Shown: positions 9,172 through 19,531, counted from the stretch's first letter. The stretch: 64,000 nucleotides of DNA from Gloeocapsopsis crepidinum LEGE 06123 (GCF_015207655.1 NZ_JADEWN010000003.1:85132-149131), one strand, 5' to 3'. Notes: a model not told the origin generated them from the sequence alone. Program-made: numbers and translations.

Positions 9172-9510
9172 CTTATTTAAAGCCTCAGTTTCAAAGGTTT
9201 CCTAGTCAATTACAAGAGCGTTCCGAGGAAATCCCACCTGACAAAACTGTTACAAACCTTAACTAAATAGGTGAAAATGACCGTAACTTAAAGGTTGGTA
9301 ACTGGTCAATGGTAATTGGTACTAATATCTATTCCCTATTACCAATTACCTAACCTAAAAAGTGTAACTTTTAATCATGTCCATCTACTTAGTGTCATTA
9401 TTATGAGCTATTAGAAATATCGCAATTAATTGCAGTATTTTTTAATGTTGTGCAATTTTTTGTAATCTAAACAATTGGCTAAAAGCTAAACGCTAACAAC
9501 TAATCGCCAT
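9172..9510. other. 339-bp intergenic region with an inverted repeat
   Basis: Upstream region of isiX and 3' flank of nothing on this side except the peptidase stop. It contains GGTAATTGGT (9311-9320) and its perfect complement ACCAATTACC (9341-9350), a 10-bp stem with a 20-nt loop. A related GGTAATTGGTAAT sequence occurs near 63652. No ORF was seen. Confidence 0.5.
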
Positions 9511-10977
9511 TCAACACCGCCGCAATCGAGTCAACAGTATCACAATCTCATCAATTGTTTGGCGAATTTCTGCTGCTGGTAAATTCGATTGATTCACAAG
9601 AATACTGAAAATCAATGGCTCATAACTAGTCGCATTGAGATATCCTGATAAAGTAACAATACCGCTCATTGAGCCAGTTTTTGCTTGGACAATGCCTTGC
9701 GCGGGGGTGTTCTGAAAGCGACTTTTCAAAGTACCACTGATTCCTGCAACTGGTAAAGAATCACGGTAGACAGTGGAACTCGCCATAACTCTTAAAGTTT
9801 GCACTAAAGCTTCTGGACTTGCCAGATTATGACGCGACAATCCTGATCCATCTGCTAATACATAACTATTTGGATCGACACCTAATGTTGTTAAGGTATT
9901 GCTAACAATCTCTAAACCATTATGACCTGTAAAGTCACTACTTGTTGCGATCGCCTCTGGTACTCTTGAAAGCGCAATCGCTCTCAATAATGCCTCAGCA
10001 TACAGATTATTACTATTCTGATTTGTCTCAATCAAAAGTTGGGCTATCGGTGGTGATGTGATTGCAGCTAGTTCCTGCACATTTTCCTGACTCGAACGAG
10101 TGATAACTAATTGCTGAGTTGTAATCCCTGCATTTGCTAACGCAAGACGAAAACGCCGTAAAAAATGTTGTGTCGGTTCAACAACTGCTAAACTGACTGA
10201 TTGCGGTTCAGCATCGACACTCAAGTTTCCTTTGATCTGAAGTACTGTACCTTTTAAGTCGCGGCTGACACTTGTTGTTGACGTTTCCTGTGCAGGAACT
10301 GTGACAGTCTCATTTTCAACTCGCCACCACACCGCTTCGATAGGATCAGTCCATTGTATTCTTAAGGGTTGACCGATCTGTTGCGGCAATAATTTTAGCT
10401 CTACCGCATTTTGATTCAAAATAAAGTTACCAACTGGCGCACCATAATCTGCTTGGATATCTTCCCATTCCCAAGTAGGATTTACCACCGCACCCTGAAA
10501 GTAACTATCTTCTGCAATGAGTTGGTTAACTTGACGAATACCACGCCGACTTAACTGTTGAACTAATTCTTGTAGCTGAGTGTTGGTAAAACTAGGATCT
10601 CCGCGCCCGACTATCCGTAAATTGTCACTACTGCCATAAACTGAGGTACGAATTTGAAATTGCGAACCCAATCGCTGCAAAGCGGCTGCAGTTGTAAATA
10701 ATTTGGCATTGGAAGCTGGAATGAAAAACTTTTGCGCATCTCGGCTATAGAGGTTTTGTGCAGAAGACAATGTTTGAATGGAAATGCCCCAGCGCAACCG
10801 ACTAAATTGAGGACGATTAGTGATATTCTCAATCGCTGTCCCAACTTGTGCAGGGCAAAGCTGTTGGGGAGATTGCTGTTTAACTGCACTTTGTGTTTGG
10901 GCAATTGCAGATCTGATACCGAATTGAGCAAAAAATAGGAGTAATAAGCTAATATACTTAAGCTTCACGCGAGCCAT
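9511..10977 (-). CDS. dacB: D-alanyl-D-alanine carboxypeptidase/endopeptidase, PBP4 (S13) family
   Basis: 488 residues, normal for PBP4. It trims or cleaves peptidoglycan peptides in the periplasm. An N-terminal signal peptide (residues about 1-26, LLLLFFAQFGIRSAIAQ) is followed by the S13 active-site motifs SNAK (nucleophile Ser, with LFTTAAAL), SNNLY and KTGSMSG near the C-terminus. The inserted domain of about 150 residues typical of PBP4 lies between the first two motifs. The ATG at 10977 starts just before the hydrophobic core. The gene stands alone, divergent from the hypothetical protein at 11141. Confidence 0.9.
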   Translation of the reverse strand: MARVKLKYISLLLLFFAQFGIRSAIAQTQSAVKQQSPQQLCPAQVGTAIENITNRPQFSRLRWGISIQTLSSAQNLYSRDAQKFFIPASNAKLFTTAAALQRLGSQFQIRTSVYGSSDNLRIVGRGDPSFTNTQLQELVQQLSRRGIRQVNQLIAEDSYFQGAVVNPTWEWEDIQADYGAPVGNFILNQNAVELKLLPQQIGQPLRIQWTDPIEAVWWRVENETVTVPAQETSTTSVSRDLKGTVLQIKGNLSVDAEPQSVSLAVVEPTQHFLRRFRLALANAGITTQQLVITRSSQENVQELAAITSPPIAQLLIETNQNSNNLYAEALLRAIALSRVPEAIATSSDFTGHNGLEIVSNTLTTLGVDPNSYVLADGSGLSRHNLASPEALVQTLRVMASSTVYRDSLPVAGISGTLKSRFQNTPAQGIVQAKTGSMSGIVTLSGYLNATSYEPLIFSILVNQSNLPAAEIRQTIDEIVILLTRLRRC

Positions 10978-11140
10978 TACTGATAGTTGGACAAATATTA
11001 TTTTGTGAGTATGCCACGAACCTGCAGCAATTTCTGCGATTTCTACATGAATAAATTACAGTGAAGTTTGACGCGAAAACTGCTGCGATCGCAAAGTAGT
11101 AAAATTTTGTGTATTTCAGTAGCTGTAATTTGTAGCAATT

Positions 11141-11827
11141 ATGGGAATACTACGACGAAATTACAAAAAATACTATCCAGAGACGCAATTGTATTCAAGA
11201 AGTTCAAATAGATTTTTATCAAAATTTGCGATCGCATTTTCTACTTTGGCAATTATTTTTAGTTCCCTGACACTCGCCCGAGTGTTTACGCTACAACGCG
11301 AAGTAGAATCCTTGGAAGATTCAATCCGGCGATTAACTACTCTACCATCACCAGTTCCTTCTACTAACTTACCTAATACAACAGATAGCAATATCCCATC
11401 ACCACCACCAGTTGTCGTACCATATTCCACGACAGCACCGTTACCCACAAGGACACTACCACCAGGTCAGTTTGTACAGTCTGCTTTAAACAATCAAGGG
11501 CAAGTCGAATTATTACAAGTGAACCGAAGTCCTCATCAAGCTAATGTTGTCAATGTGCAAATACGCATCCGTGCGCTAAAACTCAATATTCCCATGTCAG
11601 AATACATTGACTTGAGTAATACAACAGCACGCAATCCAACAACAAATGAAACTTATAAAGCGATTAGTGGTGAATCAACAGGTGTTGTGTCTTTGGGTGC
11701 AATGCAAAGTGCTAATCAACCCGTGGTTGATGCTTATGTATGGTTACAAGTACCAACCCAGATAGAAGTAATTGATATTTATATCCCTAACACTAAACCT
11801 TTTGAGAATGTACCAATTGCAAGTTAA
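11141..11827 (+). CDS. Hypothetical membrane-anchored protein
   Basis: 228 residues, not recognised. A basic N-terminus (MGILRRNYKKYYP) is followed by one transmembrane segment (about residues 31-48) and a short coiled coil (LQREVESLEDSIRRL). Next comes a Pro/Thr/Ser-rich linker (about 70-105) and a C-terminal beta-rich domain of about 120 residues (QALKLNIPMSEYIDL-like region to the end). The topology suggests an inner-membrane anchor with a periplasmic domain. A tiny-spaced upstream region and the clean ATG at 11141 support the start. It converges on ilvB with palindromic repeats between them. Confidence 0.6.
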   Translation: MGILRRNYKKYYPETQLYSRSSNRFLSKFAIAFSTLAIIFSSLTLARVFTLQREVESLEDSIRRLTTLPSPVPSTNLPNTTDSNIPSPPPVVVPYSTTAPLPTRTLPPGQFVQSALNNQGQVELLQVNRSPHQANVVNVQIRIRALKLNIPMSEYIDLSNTTARNPTTNETYKAISGESTGVVSLGAMQSANQPVVDAYVWLQVPTQIEVIDIYIPNTKPFENVPIAS

Positions 11828-11852
11828 ACAGATGTCCGGCATAAATAATTAA

Positions 11853-11877
11853 AGCCCGCAGACTGAAGTCTGGGGCT
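11853..11877 (+). repeat. Palindromic mini-hairpin repeat, copy 1
   Basis: AGCCC, bulged G, then CAGACT, loop GA, AGTCTG and GGGCT form an 11-bp hairpin. An equivalent hairpin with a compensatory base-pair change lies at 52725-52747. It sits between the convergent ends of the 11141 gene and ilvB and may act as a terminator. A second small hairpin, GTGTGC/GCACAC (11885-11900), follows. Confidence 0.65.
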
Positions 11878-11926
11878 ACACATAAGTGTGCGCAGGCACA
11901 CTGTTTGCTATGTTGCTAGGCAATTT

Positions 11927-13846
11927 TTACAGTTTAGTGCCACACTCTGGACAGAATTTGTTGGTAGTGACGTTCTTTGCACCACAATCGCTGCAATAGA
12001 TGAGTTCTGCCACTGTGTCCTCCTTTGGGCGTTCCGGTAAGCCAATCATCTGGGCATTGCTTTTTCCAGGAGCAACCATTGGATAGCAGTTCTCATCTCT
12101 GGTAACATGAGCATCGACTAACACTGGACCATCATGTGCTAACATTTCGGTGATCGCATCTTGTAATTGATCGCGACTGTGAATGACTATCCCTTTGATC
12201 CCATACGCTTTTGCCAGCAACTCAAAATCTGGCATCGATGGTTCCATATTTGAAGAAGAGTAACGTTCGCCATAAAATGCTTGTTGCCACTGGCGCACCA
12301 TACCTTGCCAACCATTATTAATAATGATAGTCTTGACATTGATACCATATTGTGCAAGCGTACCCAACTCTTGAAGATTCATCTGGAAACTTGCATCGCC
12401 ACTGATACAAATCACTTGCTCATTGGGTAACGCGACTTTTGCACCCATAGCAGCAGGTAAACCATAGCCCATAGTTCCCAATCCCGCACTTGAAATCCAG
12501 CGACGCGGACCATTTTTCAAAAATTGTGCAGACCACATTTGATGCTGACCAACATCTGTGGTGTAGTAAGCGTCTGGAGCTTGACGACCAACTTCAAAAA
12601 TGACTTCTTGAGGTGCAATACTATGATCGTGGTGAGGTACGACTAATGGATAGTCTTCGCGCCAGCGGTTAATCCGATTAAGCCATTCTTGGGTTTGATT
12701 AGGTGTGCCAGAAATTCCCGCAGCTTGAATGCGCCGCAACAATTCCTTCAGAACATTGCGCACATCACCAACAATTGGGACATCAGGTGTGCGATTTTTA
12801 CCAACTTCTGCCGGATCGATGTCAACGTGAATGACCTTAGCGTGCGAGGCGAATTCGTCTAACTTCCCTGTAACGCGATCGTCAAATCTTGCACCAACAC
12901 AAACGAGTAAATCGCACTCGCTTACTGCAAAATTTGCATATGCTGTGCCGTGCATCCCCAACATTCCTAACGCTAGCGGATGGTGTTCGTCAAACGCACC
13001 AATTCCCATCAGCGTTGTTGTCACAGGAATATTGAATAATTCGGCAAGTTGTTTAACCTCAGCGTGTGCATTAGCTGCGATCGCACCACCACCGACATAC
13101 AATAATGGCTGCCGTGCCTGACGAATTAAGTCAATTGCTTGCACGATTTGTCGAGGGTTCCCTTTCACTGTAGGGCGATACCCTGGTAACTTGACACTTC
13201 CTGGTTCGACAGGAACATAGTCAAACTCTTCTAACCCGACATCTTTGGGAACGTCAATCAAAACAGGTCCTGGGCGTCCACTACCTGCAATATAAAATGC
13301 TTCGGCGACAATTCGCGCCATATCTTTAGGATCGCGCACAACATATGAGTGCTTAACTATTGGTAAAGTGATTCCATAAATATCAGTTTCCTGAAATGCA
13401 TCCGTACCAATAGCTCCACGCGGTACTTGTCCTGTAATAATCACCATCGGAATCGAGTCCATATGGGCTGTGGCGATTCCTGTTACTAAGTTAGTCGCCC
13501 CTGGACCTGAAGTACCAAAGCAAACTCCAACTTTTCCGGTAGCACGCGCATAGCCATCTGCTGCATGAGCTGCACCTTGTTCGTGTCTTACCAAAATATG
13601 CTGAATTCCCCCAGCAGCTTCGGCGCGATACAGTTCGTCGTAAATCGGCAGAATTGCCCCACCAGGATAACCAAAAATATGGGTGACACCATGACGTTTA
13701 AGACTGTCAATGAGGGCATAACCGCCTGTTGCCCGTTGTGGTGCTGTAACTGGCGGTGCTGATACTTCCGGCTTGAGCCGAGGTTCAGCTTCTAGGGAAA
13801 TGTTGTTTGATCGCGACTCTTCGTAGGGAACGCTTCGTGAACGCAC
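11927..13846 (-). CDS. ilvB: Acetolactate synthase large subunit with C-terminal zinc ribbon
   Basis: Thiamine-diphosphate and FAD enzyme condensing two pyruvates, or pyruvate and 2-oxobutyrate, in branched-chain amino acid synthesis. Clear marks are the activating Glu in [15 protein letters not shown], the TPP-binding GDASFQMN followed by INN about 25 residues later, and [15 protein letters not shown] at the N-terminus. The last 25 residues are a zinc-ribbon-like YCSDCG...FCPECG with two CxxC pairs, beyond the usual end of the enzyme. A TTG at 13864 is possible as start. The GTG at 13844-13846 has a GAGG about 7 nt upstream and is preferred. The first codons overlap a dispersed repeat that encodes RSRSVPYEE, so the true start is uncertain. 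The regulatory subunit ilvN is not adjacent. Confidence 0.92.
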   Translation of the reverse strand: MRSRSVPYEESRSNNISLEAEPRLKPEVSAPPVTAPQRATGGYALIDSLKRHGVTHIFGYPGGAILPIYDELYRAEAAGGIQHILVRHEQGAAHAADGYARATGKVGVCFGTSGPGATNLVTGIATAHMDSIPMVIITGQVPRGAIGTDAFQETDIYGITLPIVKHSYVVRDPKDMARIVAEAFYIAGSGRPGPVLIDVPKDVGLEEFDYVPVEPGSVKLPGYRPTVKGNPRQIVQAIDLIRQARQPLLYVGGGAIAANAHAEVKQLAELFNIPVTTTLMGIGAFDEHHPLALGMLGMHGTAYANFAVSECDLLVCVGARFDDRVTGKLDEFASHAKVIHVDIDPAEVGKNRTPDVPIVGDVRNVLKELLRRIQAAGISGTPNQTQEWLNRINRWREDYPLVVPHHDHSIAPQEVIFEVGRQAPDAYYTTDVGQHQMWSAQFLKNGPRRWISSAGLGTMGYGLPAAMGAKVALPNEQVICISGDASFQMNLQELGTLAQYGINVKTIIINNGWQGMVRQWQQAFYGERYSSSNMEPSMPDFELLAKAYGIKGIVIHSRDQLQDAITEMLAHDGPVLVDAHVTRDENCYPMVAPGKSNAQMIGLPERPKEDTVAELIYCSDCGAKNVTTNKFCPECGTKL

Positions 13847-14119
13847 TGGTAAAACCTCACGCAATAGCTAACTTGGTCGGGTTTGCTTTTGTATTTTAAA
13901 ATGCATTTTAACTCGAATTTCTATTCTAATCTTCAGTAGAATTCTTGTGTTTACATATTAGAAAAAATACTTCTAAATAAAAATAAATATTTCTTCTCAC
14001 ATTTATATCGATAGACAGAACATGCAAGGTTTGATCAAACCAAAATTTTATTATCCTTCTTTCTTCTCAACTCCTCTAGCATTCCACCACGCAAATACCT
14101 TCAAGGCACAACAAGCTCA
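13847..14119. other. Intergenic region upstream of ilvB
   Basis: 273 bp of AT-rich sequence between ilvB and the MFS gene, both on the minus strand. It includes the small palindrome AAAATGCATTTT (13908-13919). It holds the ilvB promoter region; no ORF or RNA gene was recognised. Confidence 0.4.
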
Positions 14120-15376
14120 TCAAGCATCTCGCAACACGCGGCGAGTATTTTTCCAAGCCCAAAACCCAACAATAATCACAAAAAGACTCATACTCAAAAG
14201 CACAGTGCGTAAACCTAAGGCATCTGCCAAAGGTCCTGTAATTGCTAGTGGCAAACTTAAGGCAATATTGACTGCATTGTTTTGAAACCCAAACACTTTA
14301 CCATGCATTTCTGGAGGAGTTTGCTGTTGAATTAATGTTTGCATTGGAACGCCAATCAATGATGCACCTAAGCCGAGTAAAGCACTCAATCCCAATCCTA
14401 GCGGCAAATTACTTGTAAAAGTAAATACAGCAAGAACAAATGCCATACTTAAAAATCCATACAAAGGCAAAGGTTTATGGTGAAAGCGATCGCCCCAGTG
14501 TCCTAAAATTCCAGCACCCAAAGCCATCCCTACACCAGAAGCAGCCAATAAAAAACCAAATTGTGTTTCTCTTAAACCAATTTCTGCAGCAAGTTCAATT
14601 GTTAATACGGTCAGTGCAGCAAATACTGAATATAAAAGTGTTAATTGCAACATTGCATTCCATATTAAGCGATTGCGTTGCAGATAGCGCAAGCCTGCTT
14701 TAAAGTCACTCCACGGATGAACTGTTGCTACCTTAATGTCCTGAGATTTTTTTTCTTTGATGGTGACAAGTTGCATAATTACACCAGAAAGTAAATACAA
14801 GCCACCAACTAACAATTCCCTACCATATTCAATGCCCCAGTTACGAGCCAAACTCAACAAAGGTTCTCCGACAGCAAACCCCACAATTAAGGCTCCCATT
14901 GTTGTTGTTGCAAATAAAGCATTTGCCGCCATTAAATTTTCTCGCCGTACCAGTAGCGGAATGACAGCTTGCTCTGCTGGTGCAAAAAACTGTGTCACTG
15001 TAGAAATGACAAATGTCAGTATCAGTAAAATCAAAAACTCCCTTGGCAACCAAGGAATAGCGATTGTGAGAATGCCACGAATTATATCTGCTGCAACCAA
15101 GACAGGTTTTTTGCGGTAGCGATCGACAAAAATTCCACCAGCCGATCCAAAGAAAATAGCAGGTAGTGTAAAAGCAAGCATGAGTGTTGATCGCATTGAG
15201 TTTTCCATGCCTGGGGTTGTTTGATAATCACCCAAAAGCGCAATCAGCAAAACAAAGAAAACTTTATCGGCAATTTGAGAGAATAACTGCCCAATCCACA
15301 TCAATATAAAAGGGCGATTCTTGAGTAAGGCGCGGAAGCCTCTACCAAAATCGGGTGGTTCTTCAACAGGAAACAT
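14120..15376 (-). CDS. MFS transporter, drug/lysophospholipid-type
   Basis: 418 residues with about 12 hydrophobic segments and an MFS loop 2-3 motif, GGIFVDRYRKKPVL (about residue 80). Related to cyanobacterial MFS permeases of the LplT/antibiotic-efflux type: FILMWIGQLFSQIADKVFFV at the start, and WGDRFHHKP as the loop 8-9 counterpart. The substrate cannot be read from sequence. The ATG at 15376 begins MFPVEEPPDFGRGF, a short cytoplasmic lead. The upstream hydrolase-like gene ends only 37 bp away on the same strand, so the two may be cotranscribed. Confidence 0.85.
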   Translation of the reverse strand: MFPVEEPPDFGRGFRALLKNRPFILMWIGQLFSQIADKVFFVLLIALLGDYQTTPGMENSMRSTLMLAFTLPAIFFGSAGGIFVDRYRKKPVLVAADIIRGILTIAIPWLPREFLILLILTFVISTVTQFFAPAEQAVIPLLVRRENLMAANALFATTTMGALIVGFAVGEPLLSLARNWGIEYGRELLVGGLYLLSGVIMQLVTIKEKKSQDIKVATVHPWSDFKAGLRYLQRNRLIWNAMLQLTLLYSVFAALTVLTIELAAEIGLRETQFGFLLAASGVGMALGAGILGHWGDRFHHKPLPLYGFLSMAFVLAVFTFTSNLPLGLGLSALLGLGASLIGVPMQTLIQQQTPPEMHGKVFGFQNNAVNIALSLPLAITGPLADALGLRTVLLSMSLFVIIVGFWAWKNTRRVLRDA

Positions 15377-15413
15377 AAGATTAGTGATTAGTGGTGCTTT
15401 GGCTAGTGATTAG

Positions 15414-15980
15414 TTATAGCAATTTCTCCCTTGCTTCCTTTACCTGTCCATATTGCTTTAACAGCATAATCAAAAATTCAGCAGCACTCAGGTGCGCTAA
15501 GGTTTGCGAGTCTTTTGTATAGCAGCCAGAGACGTTGTGCGGCGATCGCCATAATGTTAAATGGTCGACTGCAGGTTCAGCATAGAAATTATGACTACCA
15601 CTTCCCAGCATGGCAGAACTCCAGTGTGTAAAGTAATCATGACTGAGGCGATGTAGAGGAAAGTTGCCAAAAAGTGGAACTCCCCAACCATCGATCGCAA
15701 TTAAAGCTAAAACTTGCCCACCTAAGCTTTGCCAAACACTGGCAGCTAAAATTGCACCGACTACTCCGGCACTAAATGCAATAAAGACGACTGGCGATCG
15801 CCGCTGGGAATTGCCAAGCTGTGCTTGCAAAAACTGTAAAAGGTGTAGTGATAACACTGCATAGTCGTGGTTAGGGTAAATCAGGAAATTGTAGGTATCG
15901 CTTGCAGTTGCGTTTAGCCCTTGTACAAATTCTTGTGTCAGATGGGGTGCGTGAATGCCTGGACAAATAACAATGTGCAT
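15414..15980 (-). CDS. Small alpha/beta-hydrolase-like protein
   Basis: 188 residues. It begins with a beta strand and oxyanion-type segment (MHIVICPGIHAPHLT). A nucleophile-elbow-like AFSAGVVG lies at about residues 70-77, with Ser in the usual G/A-x-S-x-G setting. A conserved IDGWGVPLFG segment and several His follow (DHLTLWRSPHN). This fits a short alpha/beta hydrolase of the type annotated as hypothetical in many cyanobacteria. No substrate is known. It lies 37 bp upstream of the MFS gene, on the same strand. Confidence 0.65.
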   Translation of the reverse strand: MHIVICPGIHAPHLTQEFVQGLNATASDTYNFLIYPNHDYAVLSLHLLQFLQAQLGNSQRRSPVVFIAFSAGVVGAILAASVWQSLGGQVLALIAIDGWGVPLFGNFPLHRLSHDYFTHWSSAMLGSGSHNFYAEPAVDHLTLWRSPHNVSGCYTKDSQTLAHLSAAEFLIMLLKQYGQVKEAREKLL

Positions 15981-16073
15981 CAGTCTTTAGATGTAAATAA
16001 GATAAAGATTCCGTAAAGATACTCTAGCGATCTCAGTAGGCAGACAGCACAATTTGAGGAGGGAATTACATAA

Positions 16074-16088
16074 ATGGAGCAAAGATGA
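16074..16088 (+). CDS. Four-codon upstream ORF coupled to the diguanylate cyclase gene
   Basis: ATG GAG CAA AGA TGA. Its stop overlaps the ATG of the next gene (ATGA). The strong GAGGAGGG (16056-16063) is 10 nt from this ATG but 21 nt from the ATG at 16085, so the ribosome is best placed on the mini-ORF. Translational coupling is an inference; no peptide function is implied. Confidence 0.35.
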   Translation: MEQR

Positions 16089-19000
16089 ACACAACTATGA
16101 GCCAAGGGCAAGAAGCTAATGCCAAAAGTTCATCAGTAGATATCATCAATACTCCATTGCCAAATGAAGTTGCAAGGCTGCAAGCACTTAACCAGTATCA
16201 CATTCTAGATACCACTCCTGAAGCAGCCTTTGATGAAATTACTAGCTTAGCTGCATACATTTGTCAGACACCCATCGCCTACATCAGCTTAGTCGATGCT
16301 CAACGCCAGTGGTTCAAATCAAAAGTGGGAATTGCAACAACAGAAACTCCGCTTCAGATTGATTTTTGTACTCATACTATCCAGCAATCCGAAGCTTTGG
16401 TTGTTTCAGATACGTTAGCAGATAAACGCTTTGCTACTAATCCACTTGTGACTTCAGAACCTTACATTCGCTTTTATACAGGTATTCCTCTCATTACAGT
16501 CGAAGGTTACTGCCTAGGTACGCTGTGCGTCATGGATTACGTACCGCGAGAACTTACTTTTGCTCAAGTAGAAGCATTACAAAAACTTGCTAGTCAGGCA
16601 ATGCAACTGATTGAGTTACGCCGTAATTTAGGAAATTTAGCAAGTGCTACTACTCGACCTCAACAAACAAAAAGTAAATATTTTCTCAAAAATGTTGCAG
16701 CAGGTTTTGGCATAGCTTCTCTTATTTTAATGATTGTTGGCTTCTTTTCCTACCGAAATCTTAATAGGCTAATTAGTACTCATACTCAAGCAACAAACTC
16801 ACATGAGGTATTAGAAAAACTAGAAAATGTGATTTCTCAAATAAAAGATGTAGAAACTGGACAGCGTGGTTATGTCATTACTGGTAAAGAAAATTATTTA
16901 GAACCATATAATATAGCTACTTCTTCTATTGGACAAAAACTTGAAGAATTGAGATACTTTATAGGTTCTGACCCAAAGTATCAGCAACAACTAGACAAAC
17001 TTGAGTCACTTATTCAGCAAAGAATTGCTGTCAGTCAGTATGTGATTAATACACGAAAAAAGTTTGGCTTTGAAACTGCAAAACAATTAGTATTAGCAGG
17101 TAGAGGTAACTATCTCATGGAGCAAATCCGCAAAACGGTGCGTGAGATTGAACAAAAAGAAGATGCTATCTTTCAGGAGCGATCGCTACAAGCTCAAGAA
17201 AATGCTCGCTTTGCTGTTTCTACTTTTACTGCTGGTATTTTACTCAATCTTGGTTTATTTTCAGCAGTTTACTATCTAACATATCGAGAGATTAAACAAC
17301 GAAAGCGAACTGAAGTCGTACTCGAACAAGAACGCGACTTTACATCAGCCGTGCTGAATACAAGTAGTGCTTTAGTATTTGTTACTGATACTCAAGGGAG
17401 AATCGTTCGTTTCAATCAAGCTTGTGAAACACTCACTGGCTACTCTTTTAGTGAAGTTAGAAGTAAAAATTTTTGGGATTTATTGATTCCAACAGAAGAT
17501 ATAGTGCAAGTCAAAATGCTCTTTCATCAACTCCAAACAAGTTTGTCACATCAATGTGAGAATTACTGGCTAACAAAAAATGGCGATCGCCGCTTAATTG
17601 CTTGGTCAAATACGACACTGCTTGATGCGGATGGAGATGTTGAATATATCATCAGTACTGGTATTGACATCACCGAGGAAAAGCAAGTCAAAGAAGCCTT
17701 ACAACAAACAAACACGCTTCAAACAGCAATTTTGAATAGTACAAGCTATATGGTTATTTCTACTGATATAGATGGTACTATTTGTACTTTTAATCATGCC
17801 GCTCAAAAATTACTAGGTTACTCGGCTGAAGAAGTTGTTGGCAAAACAACACCAGTCATTTTTCACGATCTTCAAGAAGTCGTGCAACGAGCACAAGTGT
17901 TATCATCTCAGGGAATAGACATTACTCCTGGATTTGACGTCTTTGTTGCCCAAGCGCGGCGGGGAGAAATCGACGAGCAAGAATGGACTTATATCCGTAA
18001 AGACGGTAGTCGCTTTCCTGTACTTTTATCAATCACAGCTTTAGGCAATGTTGATGGCAACATCACTGGATTTCTCGGAATTGGTAGCGACATTAGCGAT
18101 CGCAAGCAGACGCTAGAAGCATTACGTACGAGCCAAGCTAGTCTTAATTTAACATTAGAAGCTGCTCAGATGGGGACTTGGAACTGGGATATGCTCACTC
18201 ACGAAGTGACTTTTTCCGAACGACTAAGCTTCATCTTTGGGTTTCCTCCAGGTACTCATCAAGCAACTTTCCAAGATTTCATCAATATTATCCATCCTGA
18301 AGATCGCGCAATTGTTGAGCAAGATATTGCTCGTGCAGTTGAGGGAGGAGTAAATTACAATGTCGAGTTTCGCATTTTTTGGTCTGATGGCAGTTTGCGT
18401 TGGGTAGGTAGCCAAGGTCAAGTTTACTATGACAATGGTCAAGCAATACGTTTAGTGGGAGTATCAATGGATATTACTAAACGCAAGCATACTGAACAAG
18501 CACTCCAGCAAGCCAACGTCAAGTTAACTGATTGGGTGAGCGAATTAGAAGAGCGTAACCGCGAAATTACTTTTCTAGGAGAGATGAGCGAGATTTTGCA
18601 AGCTTGCCACACTGTAGAAGAAGCTTACAAAGTTTTACCAAGTTTAATACAACCTTTATTTCCACAGATCTCCGGCGGCATCTTTCTGATTAATGCTTCT
18701 AGGAATATGGTAGAAGCAGTCGCAACATGGGGTAGATCTATCAGCCAGACACTCTTTAAATCTGATGATTGTTGGGCGCTGCGGCGCGGTAGGGTACACT
18801 GCATGGATACGCACACAGGTTTAGTTTGTCAGCATCTTGAGCATGCGGCTTCAAGTACAGCATATCTGTGCGTACCAATGATGGCACAAGGCGAAGCCCT
18901 CGGACTACTACACTTAAGTTCTCCAGAATTAGCATTAACTCAAGGAAAAAAACAGCTAGCGACTACAGTTGCAGAGCATATTAGTTGGGCATTAGCTAAC

Positions 19001-19531
19001 TTAAAATTGCGAGAGAAACTTCAAAATCACAGCATTCGCGATGCGCTCACAAATTTATTCAATCGCCGTTATATGGAAGAATCGTTAGAACGCGAACTGT
19101 TTCGGTGCGATCGCAAGCAGCAATCTTTAGGCGTCATTATGATCGATGTCGATCATTTTAAACGCTTCAATGACACCTTCGGTCACGAAGCCGGTGATGC
19201 TGTTTTACGTGAAATTGGGCTATTTTTGCAAAGCAATATTCGCAAATCGGACATCGCTTGTCGTTATGGTGGTGAAGAGTTAACGCTAATTTTACCCGAA
19301 TCTACTTTAGAGACTGTTCAACAACGCGCAGAGCAAATTCGTGAGGGTGTGAAGCATTTACGCATTCAACATCGCCAACAAATATTAGGCACAGTTACCC
19401 TTTCACTCGGAATTGCTTGTTTTCCTCAACACGGCTCAACTTCTACAACCTTGATTCAAGCGGCAGATGCAGCACTGTACTGTGCTAAAACCTCAGGACG
19501 CGATCGCGTCCTGACTGCTGAAATTCTATAA
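16085..19531 (+). CDS. Multi-sensor diguanylate cyclase (GAF-CHASE3-PAS3-GAF-GGDEF)
   Basis: 1148 residues. Makes cyclic di-GMP from GTP in response to several inputs. In order: GAF (about 45-180), transmembrane helix (about 205-225), CHASE3-like extracytoplasmic four-helix domain (about 230-370, with QIKDVETGQRGYVITG), second transmembrane helix (about 380-398), PAS (about 415-545), PAS (about 550-680), PAS/PAC (about 690-805), GAF (about 835-985) and GGDEF (about 1000-1148). The active site reads GGEEL at 1062-1066, the accepted GGEEF-type variant. The RxxD inhibitory I-site (RKSD, 1053-1056) lies exactly five residues before it, so catalysis and product feedback are both predicted. No EAL domain. 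The ATG at 16085 overlaps the stop of a tiny upstream ORF. Confidence 0.92.
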   Translation: MNTTMSQGQEANAKSSSVDIINTPLPNEVARLQALNQYHILDTTPEAAFDEITSLAAYICQTPIAYISLVDAQRQWFKSKVGIATTETPLQIDFCTHTIQQSEALVVSDTLADKRFATNPLVTSEPYIRFYTGIPLITVEGYCLGTLCVMDYVPRELTFAQVEALQKLASQAMQLIELRRNLGNLASATTRPQQTKSKYFLKNVAAGFGIASLILMIVGFFSYRNLNRLISTHTQATNSHEVLEKLENVISQIKDVETGQRGYVITGKENYLEPYNIATSSIGQKLEELRYFIGSDPKYQQQLDKLESLIQQRIAVSQYVINTRKKFGFETAKQLVLAGRGNYLMEQIRKTVREIEQKEDAIFQERSLQAQENARFAVSTFTAGILLNLGLFSAVYYLTYREIKQRKRTEVVLEQERDFTSAVLNTSSALVFVTDTQGRIVRFNQACETLTGYSFSEVRSKNFWDLLIPTEDIVQVKMLFHQLQTSLSHQCENYWLTKNGDRRLIAWSNTTLLDADGDVEYIISTGIDITEEKQVKEALQQTNTLQTAILNSTSYMVISTDIDGTICTFNHAAQKLLGYSAEEVVGKTTPVIFHDLQEVVQRAQVLSSQGIDITPGFDVFVAQARRGEIDEQEWTYIRKDGSRFPVLLSITALGNVDGNITGFLGIGSDISDRKQTLEALRTSQASLNLTLEAAQMGTWNWDMLTHEVTFSERLSFIFGFPPGTHQATFQDFINIIHPEDRAIVEQDIARAVEGGVNYNVEFRIFWSDGSLRWVGSQGQVYYDNGQAIRLVGVSMDITKRKHTEQALQQANVKLTDWVSELEERNREITFLGEMSEILQACHTVEEAYKVLPSLIQPLFPQISGGIFLINASRNMVEAVATWGRSISQTLFKSDDCWALRRGRVHCMDTHTGLVCQHLEHAASSTAYLCVPMMAQGEALGLLHLSSPELALTQGKKQLATTVAEHISWALANLKLREKLQNHSIRDALTNLFNRRYMEESLERELFRCDRKQQSLGVIMIDVDHFKRFNDTFGHEAGDAVLREIGLFLQSNIRKSDIACRYGGEELTLILPESTLETVQQRAEQIREGVKHLRIQHRQQILGTVTLSLGIACFPQHGSTSTTLIQAADAALYCAKTSGRDRVLTAEIL

